In this document: piece by piece, positions 40,386 to 52,319 of the stretch
Position numbering within the stretch: position 1 is the stretch's first letter
Layout of the letters: the number at the start of each line of letters is the position of its first letter
DNA from: Breviolum minutum Mf 1.05b.01
Taxonomy: Eukaryota > Sar > Dinophyceae > Suessiales > Symbiodiniaceae
Assembly: GCA_000507305.1 (NCBI GenBank)
Contig: DF239044.1
Coordinates: forward strand, 50,001 to 114,000
DNA length: 64,000 bases
Direction: 5' to 3'
The notes under the pieces: model-generated
What the model was told of the DNA's origin: nothing
Databases searched by the model: none
Seen by the model: the letters and a program-made list of their open reading frames with translations, nothing else
Position numbers and translations under genes: made by a program

Positions 40386-40565
40386 ATCGCGGTTGGGGTC
40401 CAGCACGCCACACCGAACTCATAAGATCGCGGTTGGGGTCCAGCACGCCACACTGAACTGAGAGAATGCCAGTTGCAATTGGGCTCCAGCACGCCACACT
40501 GAACTGAGAAGATCCCAGTTGCCATTGCGGTCCAGCACGCCACACTGAACACAGAGAATCCCAGT
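40386..40565. repeat. Minisatellite, 39-47 bp unit, about four copies
   Basis: Units share GGTCCAGCACGCCACACTGA (first copy with CGA) preceded by GCGGTTGG or CCAGTTGC. The array begins at the gap edge and is followed by a GA-rich purine tract (GGAGGA/GACGAC) to about 40645. Confidence 0.9.
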
Positions 40566-41773
40566 TAATTGAGGAGGACGACGAAGGACAAGAGGACGAC
40601 GACGAAGGAGGAGAAGGAGGAGAAGGAGAAGAAGGAGGAGAAGAGTCTGACATAAAATCTAACAACCCTCACCTGACAGGTGGGGAAAAACAATAGCAAT
40701 AATCATAATTTAGCAAAGGGGATACAGAGCACCGCACATCAGAATCGGAAGATTCCAACCATGACAATCATCATCGTTATCATCACTACCATCATCATCC
40801 ATGGTTCATCTGGAAGGACTGCACTCTTGCAAGTCCCAGTTTCATTCTCCACATCTGCTCGTGATGCATTTCCCACTGGCGACAAGAGCAACGCTTCCAA
40901 GCCCTGATCGTTTTAATGGAAATGCCGGGACCCCAAAATTCTCCCGGTTTCACCAACAGAAATACTAGACGAAGGTTCTTCTGGGCAGCTTTCCTCAGCC
41001 ATCAATTACAGTCTCGGGTGAGATCCCTTCTAGTCACTCCAAAGAAAAATAGGTGTGTCAAAAAATCTCCAAATAACCGGAAATATTCATGTCATATTGG
41101 TTTCCTGATGTTTCATGTGTAAATCCCCAAACTAAAAAATTGTATCGATCTGAAGACATTGGAGGACTACTTTTCCCGAGACGTCATATTGTGGAGTTTA
41201 CCAAGTATATAGTACTACTATCACCAGGCTACAAAAAGCCTTGTGTTGAGGTCCGCTTCAAAAGGTATCACTTAGCTGTTTCAAGTCTGTTTGGACCGAT
41301 GCCGTTTCATTGCAAGATGGTTTGGGAAAGCCGATGGAATTAGCGACATCTTTACACTTCCACCCCTCCCCCTCTGGTAACATCATATTTGATAACATTT
41401 TGGCAAGCAAGAAGTTACAATAAGAAGCCCCAAAAAGCTGGTAGTAAACGTATTCACTTGGTTGGGGGATAAGAACAAAATGAATTTATGGACCCATACC
41501 AAATGAAAACTTTTCCAACAATACATCGTTTATACAGGCCATCACATTGGAATCGTGTTTTCGGCCCAAGACCTGCCAATACACATGTTGTCTGACGAAA
41601 TCTCTACATCAGTTGACAGCTGTACAAGGGAAGACCATCGGCGCGCCAGTTACGCCAAGACGAGGCATGAATTCAACAACCGACTTTCCACTGTTGGGAT
41701 GGGAAGAAGTCCTGGAACGCAGAAGATGTATCTCATATCATCTCATATCACCACTAACGACCTTTTTTTTCCA

Positions 41774-41919
41774 TCAATTGGTCCATTTTATTTTCGTTCC
41801 TGGAGTTCTTCTAGGCAAATTTCTGACAGCTGGCCCACCATACGCAAAGCCTGGTTCCTGGGCACTAAGCTGCAGTTTGCCGAAGTCGATCTCAGGAGTT
41901 CCATTTTTAACTCCCGATC
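41774..41919 (-). CDS. Candidate terminal exon of an unidentified gene
   Basis: Following GAG|GA at 41919 the minus strand encodes a Gly/Pro-rich tail (GVKNGTPEIDFGKLQLSAQE, then AYGGPAVRNLPRRTPG) with a TGA stop. Just upstream (about 41.95-42.06 kb) another minus-strand frame contains a hydrophobic run, EIYVFVIALIGGVSALIL, which could be a membrane segment of the same protein; the frame connection was not resolved. The plus strand also has a 153-codon open frame over 41555-42016, with lower coding appearance. No family recognised. Confidence 0.35.
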
Positions 41920-42496
41920 CTCCAGTGTTGCGCCATGGTGGACAGCAACACTGGGCAGCGACTTGCACAAGATCAGAGCTGAAACACCTCCAATGAGTGC
42001 AATAACGAAGACATAAATTTCAGCAAATTGGGTGACAGTTGACAGTATCCTCCATACTTTTGCGCCATACATAGCAACATTGCCAAGGGTTTTCGGAATC
42101 TAAGCAAATCAATTGAAACAAACAACATGTATAATATAGCAGCCTAAGCAGTAAGATCCAACTGTACTTCAAGCGTGTCAAATCCATGCAAGAATAGAGC
42201 TTCAACAGTCTGAACGAGAACAAAAAGATTCGACTTGAATGATTCTGCCTCGCATCTGTTGTAAAGTTTACAGTAATGAACTGACAATCATTGGATTGGA
42301 CATGTTCAGTCCAAATCAATCGCTTCTAAGGGAATGATCCACCGACAAGCACCCAGGATCCTCGTGGCGTCTAAATCTTGTACGATGGCATTCTCGTGCT
42401 TCTTAAGTCAAAGGTCTTCTGTTCAAAGTTGTTTTCTACGAATATTTCCGTTGAAGCCATGTGACCTATTCAGATTTGCCAGCAACACACCGAACA

Positions 42497-42544
42497 CAAC
42501 AACAACAACAACAACAACAACAAAGACAACAACAAAGACAACAA
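42497..42544. repeat. (CAA)n microsatellite
   Basis: CAA array with CAAAGA interruptions in a stretch (42.1-43.9 kb) where no gene could be supported; the open frames here on both strands are low complexity or ambiguous. Confidence 0.85.
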
Positions 42545-42682
42545 AGTACACAACTTCACCATAACGAAAATGTGCAGCAATACACAATAACAACGCAGAG
42601 TCAGAACTCAAATCCTTCCGGGCGTCAGCTCTGGTTGTGGCACTCTCAAACCAAGTCCAACATCTTGGGAGAGGTCGTTTTG

Positions 42683-42715
42683 ACATCCAGCAAAAAGCTG
42701 ATTTTTGCTGGATGT
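42683..42715. repeat. Perfect 14-bp stem-loop
   Basis: ACATCCAGCAAAAA, a 5-nt loop, then its exact complement. It lies in a non-coding stretch between the 41.8 kb exon and DUF218 paralogue A. It could be a terminator-like RNA hairpin or a tiny palindromic repeat. Confidence 0.85.
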
Positions 42716-43992
42716 TCTGAGAACCAGGAAACCCAGAAATCTCAATAATGAACATTTCTTGTTTTCCGTCAAAAGTGAGAGAAACTGCGAGTTCTCTACT
42801 GAATTCAATTTCAATTGTCAATGTTCATTCCTGTACGGCCACGGCTTCCTGGGGATGTACATCAACCTTGTGTTGTCGTCAGCTTCTCATGAGCATAGAC
42901 GACACATCCTTTATAATGGCCGTGCAAGATGCTGCATATGCTTGCAAACTGGGAAAACAATATGACCATTTCATGCTTCCGGCAGTTCTCAAAAGGAAAC
43001 TACTCAAGAGTCGTGCTCAAAGATCGAGTCTGGACATACTTAGGAATACGTTTGATACGATCCATATGCACATGTTGGTACGAATACCAAATCACCTCCA
43101 TACAGAACCATCTGTGGTTGTGAGCATATCTCCAGTGTATAATCAAGTTCATGGAACATAGAAATGGCATGACTGCCAAAAAAATGATATCAAATTGCAT
43201 CATTCTATGAAATCTTAGACCAATGTCTCAGTTGAGGGGGGAAGATGTTTTAAATGGCTCTAGGCTCTAATCATTTTTGAACCCTACAAGTGCAACTTGT
43301 TTGATATTTGATGATATTTGCATGAACCTGTTGAACTACTAATTTAGAAAACATACATCTTCCAAACCCCTTCCGACCAAAATCGTTAAATGCATACCTT
43401 TCAGGATTTACTGTCATCGTGGAGTACACTGCGTTTCTGCCTGTGAAGCATTTGGTTGGTCTTCTATTCAGTCTATTCTTGATTGATTTGGTCACACCAA
43501 AGGCAGCTGATTCTTGGATTTTGAGAATTCAGGATTTGATTGGCCACTGGAGTGTTCCCTAGGGATATTCACATTATTCTCAGGATTCTGTGCTGTCGAA
43601 CAATCTGCTATACAAACAGCGCTAAACAGTACCGCTTAGTAATCCTAATCCTGATGTATTCTGAGTGTGCATGTTTAAGCTTCACATGAAGAAGCAATTG
43701 ATGCGGGAAATGCATGGAAATGCCACAACAAAACTTTACTGAACTTGCTTCATGGTTTGCTGGCCATCCCCCGAACCACCAAACATGTGCAAAAGAAGTC
43801 CATATCTTCACGACAGCATGTTTGTTTAAGATTAACATCTGCAGAAGTTGGTGCTTGACATATAGCTATTCACTTCAGAAACCACTGATTTACCCAACAA
43901 AGGACCAGCGCTCGGAAACCTGTGACTTTTCACTGGCTGGCAGATCTTAGCTTTCATCTTTCACGAGATTTTCACACCATTTTTTTCCAAGA

Positions 43993-45285
43993 TCAGGCAC
44001 CAATGATCGAATTATCGGAAAACTCACCCTTGCGGGCCTTTTCAATCAGCTCGAGAATCTGGTTGGTGGCACTATCCTTGCGGCTGCATCAAGGAAATTG
44101 AGAAAAGGTTGCTAGAATCGAAAATAACATCTACTGGATGAACTACATTTCACATCATTATTATTTTATTATTATCATCATAATAGCATTATATATGATT
44201 ATTATATATCATCACTGATATAATATCAATATTTCACTAGCTTTGAAATACCTGAACCATGGCAGGTATGGAGTGCATCCCTTTAGACCTTTTTTGGGGG
44301 GCTGTTTGCTTGTTTTGTGTTGTGGATGTTCAAACGAGAACATGATTTTCACGACTCAAACCTGTTCAAAAAAATCTCTCTGCCAAGCATCGAAATGCTT
44401 AGGATTTTGCTGTTCCACGCCATATTCGCTAAGCTCAGGCCTCATCCTTGGAAGTTCAACTTGGCGATGCTATATTCAGAAGACGGGTCACAACAAAGAC
44501 TGGAAAGTTATATTGAAAGTAGAGGAAATAAAATAAATGTATTAATCCAGAAAAAACACATCAAATAAACAGGTTCAAGCATATGGAAATAAACATTATG
44601 TACCTACAATGTATAAAAGTATGTCAAAAATACATGACACTGCTCACATGGTGAAAAAACCTTTGGTTCAGTGGTCCTAATTGTGATGTGGTAGCGTAAC
44701 ATGAAATAAGAACCAAACACTGCATCTTCGAGCACAACTCTGTTTCGTACAACCTTCATGTTTAACAAAAAACAAAATGATGCCTGATGCACTTCCACTA
44801 AAACCAATGATCACTGTTCCAAGGATCTTGTTGATCATCAAGGCATGTTCATGACAAAGGCGTCGAAAAATGCCCCAGTCGTTGATGTCCTTCATGCGGT
44901 GGAACTTGAAGCCCGTGAACATCTCCTCGGCAAGACCAAAATGTGATGGATATTATACAAAAAGAAACCTGCAGCCTGCAACGAAAACATTAGCAACTGG
45001 TAAAATAAGACAACCTTTTCAGTGCAACCCATCTGACAAGTATAATAAGATCAATACTAGGCTTTCACAAATAAAACTGCAAACCACAACCTACAAAAAG
45101 TCGCCATTGCTAAAGTGGGCAAGAAAATTAGTCATCTTCACAAAGCCCCGACACAAAATTTGCAAGTTTGCAGCCAAAATTCTTGTTCCGGAAAGTTGGA
45201 GATGTCGTCTGGTAAACCTGAGATGCTTGGACTAGAAGTACAAGAATAGCTTCAGCCAGAACCGTACCGACAACATGACAACCCC

Positions 45286-45344
<59 letters not shown>

Positions 45345-48300
45345 CCACAACCACAACCACAACCACAACCACAACCACAACCACAACCACAACAACCACA
45401 ACAACCACAACAACGGCAACACTCAGACACGACGCGGAAAAGAAGAACAAGGAAAACAAAAAGGAGTATAGCCAGGACAGTGTATACCAAATGGCATCAC
45501 AGATTTAAATTGGCTGAAGCATGCTTTCCTGTTTAAGCATGCCGAAACTTTGATTCTCAAGAAAGCGAGAGCCACTTGAACGAGTTTGGAAGCCCAACAG
45601 CACTACCAACTGCAACTTGAGCACCAAAAGACTGTGGGAAAGCTCGGATGGCTTGCGCGCAGGCGCTATGTTGGTTTCAGGGAGTGTAACTTTGCCATAC
45701 TTTGCTTAAGGATGCAAATGTCACGATCTTCACAAAGTGTCCATACATGACAAAAAACCAGCAAAGGGAATCAGGCTCGCCTACCCTTAGATCTAAGCAT
45801 GTTCCGTTTAATGGTCACAAGCTCCGGTTCTTGGTGTTTTTCTATGCGGATCTATATTAGCAACAACATCGTGCATACGTATACTTAACCACCTTAAGGG
45901 AAAACATCCCATCCCAACGACCATCACGAGGAAGTCTCTCCCAGCAACCACTGAAGGCAGGAGAAGCCTCAATGATCAAATCGCCTGCTCCCTCAAATTC
46001 GAAGACATTCCTGTCGTTGAAACCACATGAAGGGATCAACAACCATTTTGGTGTCAGCATTTTGGTGTGTCAGTTTGTTTGGTTTCTTTTGTATCTCCAA
46101 CCATTTTGACTTATTGAAGTATCATCAAGGGTTTTGAAAGATGCTTGGCTTGACCTTCACTTATGTGCATGAGTGCATGACCTATCTAATCCAATTTAGA
46201 TATACATGAATGATTATTGATGTTCTGGCATTAAAGTGCAATGACATTACAAATCTATAACAATCACAAAAAAAAACTCTCAAGTCTTGTATTTGTGTCC
46301 TTTTCCATATTTTTTCCGGGCAGCTTCAAGTCTAACCACCCACCAAACACACCGCCGGGTGTACCGGAAGATGAACTCTGAACGAGGGCAGTGGAACTCG
46401 GAGGTCACCAGGTACAGCTTGATATCCTTTGTGGCCTGGTAGGTGCCAACAGGGCCCTTTAAATGGCCTAAAGGTGCCTATAGGAAGAGGATTTCGGGCT
46501 ATAGAGTTCTTGATATTTACTTATGTGGATATAGATGGATATAGGATGATATGGGTAGCTTGATCCAATTTCTCTTTATTTTGCTAAGTACACATGCATC
46601 ACTCACTCGTACAACATGAAATATTCTGGTACTCAAGGTCTTACACCAACAACCTTCCTTTCAACATCCTTTTTGGACATGACCACAGCAGCGTTTGCGG
46701 ACATGACCGCATTGTTTTAGGACATGACCCATTGTTTCTTGTGTAAGGTCTACATTAAGTAAATTCCAAGCATATACTTTGGAGCGTGAGGCTTTATGAT
46801 GGAGCATTGTGTAGATGTAATTATCAATAGCACGCCGAGGAATCATGTATCGAAACCTTGAAGCAAAAACCGGCAATGAAAAAGATCCAGATTGTGAAAC
46901 CAGAACAAGCTATCCAAGTGCTCCAAGAGACGACGTTTGGTGCATTCTCACGAATGATGGACAGGGTATTTCGCGCATTCTCCTGACCCGACATAATTCC
47001 ACCAGGGGTTGATCTTACAATCAATATTTCTTCAAGTAGAAGGTATAGTTACTTAAGCCCTGTAGCAGTCGTGATTCACTGAATCGATTCACCAACCACC
47101 AAAAATAAGGCCCTTTTTTACGGATATCTTGGAGAGGGGGTCAGGATTCAGCCAATCTTTCCTGCTTTTGTAGGTTAGCCCTCCAAAGGTTCGTGATGAA
47201 TTTCATCAAATGTCAAAGAAACCATGTGGAAGTCAAATCAAGATAAAACACTAGCCAACTGGGTAAGATTTGGTACACTGCCCTAATACAGGCAGCTTAA
47301 CAAAATGAGGCTTGGAAAACGACCTTTCTTTCGGTATGCATCTTTTAAGGAGCCAAGCTATGCTGGACTTGGAATTGAAGCTCCAACAACTGAATTTTTG
47401 TCCCTGAGATTCTTGGAAGTACATATGATTCTTGACAGATCACTTCGCTCCCACCTCCACAACGTTTGGCATAAGCAAGGTCTGTCTTCTCAATGACTAT
47501 CTTTGAATCTATGAGCTGTCGTTTCGTTGCTCTTGGATGCCAAAGCATTTTGTGATAAACAAAAACGACAAAGCTGGGAGGGGTCTAAATCGCAGGGCAG
47601 CACTTGATCAAACGTAGCTAGAATGGAGACCGACATCCACAGCGGGTACAATTTTCACCTGCATTACCCTCCTTTTATTTCCGGTTCAAAGGACGTATCC
47701 ACATCATTCGGATTCGGTATCTAGCCCACAAACTTGCAGTGTCACTCTGGGTAAAAGGTTTTCAAACACCACAACCATCTCTGCTCGATAAGAAAATATA
47801 CTCTCAACTTCACCTGGCTGTGCTTTCAAATTTGTACCTCCCAAAACATATGCTAATTATGAGTTTCCCACAAATCATAAGCATGTCACCATATCCAAGG
47901 GACTTGACTTTTAGGGTCCTAAATTTGTGAAGACATCTCCAGTTCAGAATCACATCAAGTAACGAATCAATTTCGCTCGAGGCTCAATGGTATTTTGCGC
48001 CGACTCGTCCAACAGTAAAGCTTTCTGCGGCACTTTGTGCTGGGCACTCGACAGGATTTGTTTCATGGCCTTGCAAGGGGCCCAAAAAGAATGGGAAGGA
48101 TGCTGATGCTGGGGAAGGGGTTGTAATAGTTGTATTGTGTATGTGTGAAAACTTAAAATCCCCCCAGTGTTGTCCAGCTTGGTGTTACTTCAACATCATC
48201 TTCCGGACCTTCATGTGTAGTAGAGACATGTCTTGACAGTAGGAAACATTTGCGATGTTGGCTTGGTCACCTAAGTAGGCACAAATCCAGCACTTGCATC

Positions 48301-51065
48301 CTGGACGTTTTGAATAGCTTTTGCATATATAAAGATACCCTATTGAAATATGCCATTCCCCTGGAAAAAAAAACAAATCACCATCTCCCAACACACATCT
48401 TACCAGTTGTTCATGAGCTATCTCAGAGTTTTCATGGCAAAACTATACACAGATCATAGGAGAAAATGGTGGTACCCTTGGGATGGTACCCTAGCTTTTT
48501 AACCCCCTGTGTACACCCCCAAGGAGCCCTTTAAAAAGGGAATATATGTATATATGGGTGCGCGTTGCACGTTCCTGGTCCCCCNAGGGGTACTGGGGCG
48601 CTACTATGCAGACCCATAACCAGTGGGTGGGAGGGGGAGGGGGGTACCTAGCGATGCTGGCCCATATATATACCCAATAAACACCCACTATGTAAGGTGT
48701 ATATGGGGTTGATTATTAAGGGTACCATCCCAAGGGCACCACCATTTTCCCTATGAACAGAACTCCAGCACCATTCAGCACCAGCCTGAGCTTCGGTAAT
48801 ACCCACACGGCTCACCTCAACATAGAAAATGCATCCTCCACCCCAAGCTTCACCATGTTGAGGATTTGAGGAAATGCATTTAAATTTAACATGTATATAT
48901 CACATGATATGTATAATATATATATATATAAATATATATACATAAATAATATTGAATTCTCATGTGTATATATATATATATTATATATATATATATCGAT
49001 ACATATGTGAAAAGAACACAAGATCCTTGGATTTCCAAGATCTGAACTGGAGGAATTCATGCGGACCTCCCTCGGGGGTGAAAAGAAAAAAACATCACCT
49101 ACTTCAACACCAACCTTGACATCCTGTTGATGGAAGAAATATGGCTCACCAGTTGAGGTTGGTAGTTTATCCAATCATTTACAAGGTTTTATACATCCCA
49201 GGTGGTGCAGGACTTCTTCCATCAACAGTACCCGCATTTAAATTGATAAGGGTGGTTCCATGGTGGTTCCATATACACACTGTGGACCCACCGGATATAA
49301 TATCACCAAGCGACATCCGCACCACTCAAAATGATGGGTGCCCCTAATTTCCTCGGTATCTTTGGAACAATAAACATGTTCGATGTTGTGAATTCATGGT
49401 GATCTGAACCAAAAACTATCATGTCTATCAAAGAGTGGATGCTTAAACAGTTGATGTGCGAAACGAATACAAGGTTGACAACTTCATCAAAAAAGGTCAC
49501 ATCATAGTTTCATGACCAAATCTGACTTGCGACTTTTTACGGGACTCACAGGTGATGAGTCGAACCAGAGGGACTCCATCCCGCATTTCGGTTGAACACT
49601 TGTTCAAATTTCACTGGTCCATGATGTTCACTCTTATTATTTTATTCGATTCTATTCATATTGGTCAAACTATGGGCATGGCCCTTGCAACTCATGGATC
49701 CAAAATGAATCTACGAACAAAATCTGACATATGAGTCATGCTTTTGCAATCCATTCAGCACCTCAGTTTTGAGGCAGTATATATGTAGATACATGTATTT
49801 ATGTATATATATATGTATATGTATATATTTTCATGTCTTCAAATCTACTTGTCTCTTCGGAATTTTGTTAGAGTTTAGTCACAACAACGAAAAACTCATC
49901 CAAAACATGGTCTTCTACATACGAACACGACACAAACACACACAACTAACGCGCATGTCCCATCCCATTCGATCAAGCTGAAAATAAACCCCAAAAATCA
50001 ATTCGTCGATCCATGGGGAAGTTCACGTGTTCACCTTGTCATCAAATTTTCTCCCCAAGTTGCTTGTGAAGTTGAGCAGCACGTGCTGTTCGGTTTGCCA
50101 GTGTCAAAGGCACCTTGTCTGTTTTGAGTTCCCCTTACACCTCCTTACACCTTAAGTGGTTACCTCCTTTCACATCAACACCCGAAACCAAAAAAAGGCC
50201 GTTGGATCAGTAAACTGTGTCAACAAATGTTGTTTGACCAACATTGAAACACATGTGATCCTGAGAAGGAACCCATCATTGGACAGAAACATGCCATATT
50301 TAAACCATTCACGACTGTTCTGCACATGATGCATCATTTGTTAAAGTAACGTGTGCACATGTATTAAATGTATAAATACAGATACATATTATAATATATA
50401 TAATAGAGCGTAAATACAGATTCTACGCTCTGACACACTATACGTAAGTGTATATGCATTGTATGCTGGCCAACAACAGCACGTATGCCTGTGGGTGCAA
50501 ATGTACATGTATAATGGACAGAGTATGTGTACGTAAGTATAATGTCATGCTGAATTGTGTACACATTGTTCTCCATGGCTGTATCACAAACTGACTGATC
50601 CAACACTTTTGGTTGACATGCAAAGTATGACTGATATTGCGGTTTGTTTTGGTATCTCAACTTTCATCCATCTCGCAATATCTAAATAGTGCTAAATTGC
50701 TGAATCTATATATAATGAATTCTAATGATATCTTTCCACAGTTTATGGAGCTCTGGTGAAAACTTCATATTACCAATGGTATCATATTGGTATCATGGAT
50801 AAACTTCCCAAAGCATCAACTGGTTGGTGCTCAACCGCCACCTTGTTGCTCATTTGCATAGGGAAAATGGCCAACCTTTGCTCATTATAAACCAACACAA
50901 CCTCCCCCCAAAACTAACCCCCCCTAACGTACCTGCCCCAAGGGGTTGAATAAGGCCTTTTTTTGAGGGAAATCAATGGGGGTAAATGGACCAGCTATAA
51001 CTTCGCTTCGGCACAGAGCCATCAGGCGCCAGCTGCTGACCCAAACAGGCGATGAAGGTGGCCAT
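43993..51065 (-). CDS. DUF218 (YdcF/SanA-like) protein, paralogue A, 11 exons
   Basis: Exons: 51015-51065 (start MATFIACLGQQLAPDGS), 50064-50113, 49315-49351, 48786-48815, 47986-48069, 46950-46982, 46365-46435, 45941-46010, 44828-44925, 44362-44446, 43993-44076 (TGA). They sum to 693 nt, 230 residues, and every junction is in phase with an AG|G acceptor; donors are GT, GC or GA. DUF218 landmarks in order: LGQ.LAPDGS, APIILSGAD, ITEAQAM, LLLDESAQNTIENARNTL and LVTSEFHCPRSEFIF. Bacterial relatives are envelope proteins of poorly known function; in eukaryotes the role is unknown. No signal peptide is seen at this start. The C-terminal third (MKDINDWGIFRRLCHEHAL ...) has no family I recognise but is shared with paralogue B. 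Introns hold a CAA/CCACAA array and two TIR elements. Confidence 0.87.
45284..45417. repeat. (CAA)n then (CCACAA)n compound repeat
   Basis: About 60 bp of CAA units pass into hexamer CCACAA units, inside intron 44926-45940 of DUF218 paralogue A. Poly-Thr and poly-Val frames here are artefacts. Confidence 0.9.
48454..48756. mobile_element. TIR element of about 303 bp, GGTACCCTTGGGATGG family
   Basis: Terminal inverted repeats of about 38 bp begin TCATAGG and contain AAAATGGTGG then TACCCTTGGGATGGTACCCT. It has no coding capacity and contains a single ambiguous base at 48585. It lies in an intron (48070-48785) of DUF218 paralogue A whose equivalent in B (54302-55292) lacks it. Confidence 0.8.
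49128..49224. mobile_element. MITE-like element, TGATGGAAGAAAT family, copy 2
   Basis: TGATGGAAGAAAT at the left and ACTTCTTCCATCA at the right enclose 97 bp, followed by the same ACAGTA...TTTAAATTGA flank as copy 1. The element lies inside intron 48816-49314 of DUF218 paralogue A, an intron absent from paralogue B. A solo right end occurs at about 25355-25381. Confidence 0.75.
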
Positions 51066-52319
51066 GTTGATAGCCGAAGTTGTCAAGCAAAAACCCAAAT
51101 GAATCAACAAAATTCATGGATGATGTGTCAAACATGTGGATGTTGCTGTTTTTTTCTGTATACACTGTATATCCCATGACTTTGGGAATTCAAAATGATG
51201 TCAAGTGATGTAATTTAGAAAAGAATTTGGGATAAGGATGGATGTCTATGAGGTGCCATATTGTTGTATTGCCCATTCCTTGGAGGAATAAAAGGGGCCG
51301 AAACAGCGGGCATTTTCTGAAACTTCGAACATGTTGATGGAATGTGCGCTTTATATTTTTTTGGATAGAAATCAACTGCAAATCCCCTAGACTCAACGGA
51401 AAGTGTTTGGAAGACCACGAAAAAAACAGCAAGGAAACATCAGATCCAGGCAATTCATACTCCTTTCATCCCCCTTGAAAGCCTTGAAATTACCCTGGTG
51501 ATCCCTGGTGGGGTCGTACCCATACAAATTGTAGAGGGGCACAATGTTTTCTCTACAAAATGGACGGGCCTGGCAACTGGTATCTCTACAAGATGAGGTG
51601 AACAGAGAAACCAGCACAAAAAGACCGGTCCTGAATCAAAAACAGTGGAGCCTTGATTAATAGAGAATTCCGAGGCTATATCGATCGTGTTCGGGGAGCA
51701 CATGTCCAGGTAAAAAACAAAGACTCATTTTGTAGACATGTTCCGTTGTCCCCTACAAACTGAGTAGCTAGATTCTTGGTCATCAAAAAAATCTCCGGAG
51801 ATGGTCTCTGCAAAATGATATCAACTTTCTTCACATGTCCCAGGATACCCCCACAAGTTCGAACAAGAATATCTACAAAATGAGTCTATAGAAAAATATC
51901 TACAGTATTCATTCAGCCGCTCCACTATACAAGAATGGTCTCTACAAAATGACTGAACCCAAGGCCATATTTTGGGCACATACCTGCCCGGTACAGAATG
52001 ATGGTTTATGCCGGGCACGTGCTCTCCCATTTTGTACTGGAAATTTCAAATATGGATCCCCTTGATCTCCTTTCCCACTGTCGTCTTACCCTTTTTTGTT
52101 GGGGGGGGCGCCGGCGCATTGCTATGATAAGATATCAATTTAATGGGACATACACACACGCAAACATCTACAACAGGCACTGAAAACTTCAGAAACCTTT
52201 GTGAATATTTCATCCAAACTGGCTTGGTCACCCTGCCAGTTTAGCTTTGAATTTTATGGTTCTTCATTGCACTTGATTGACCATTTCATCTCAAGAGCCC
52301 TGCTTCACTTCACCATCTT

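Noticed and set aside
39495..40665. Long open frames spanning the N run on both strands
   Set aside because: They exist only because N codons are not stops.
41555..42016. 153-codon plus-strand frame
   Set aside because: Overlaps a more coding-like minus-strand terminal exon (41774-41919) and opposes the array direction; kept only as an alternative.
42748..43161. 137-codon plus-strand frame
   Set aside because: No domain, no AG|G acceptor at its start, and alternative minus-strand frames are equally open; not supported as a gene.
45232..45508. Poly-Thr, poly-Val and poly-Cys frames
   Set aside because: Simple translation of a CAA/CCACAA repeat lying within an intron of DUF218 paralogue A.
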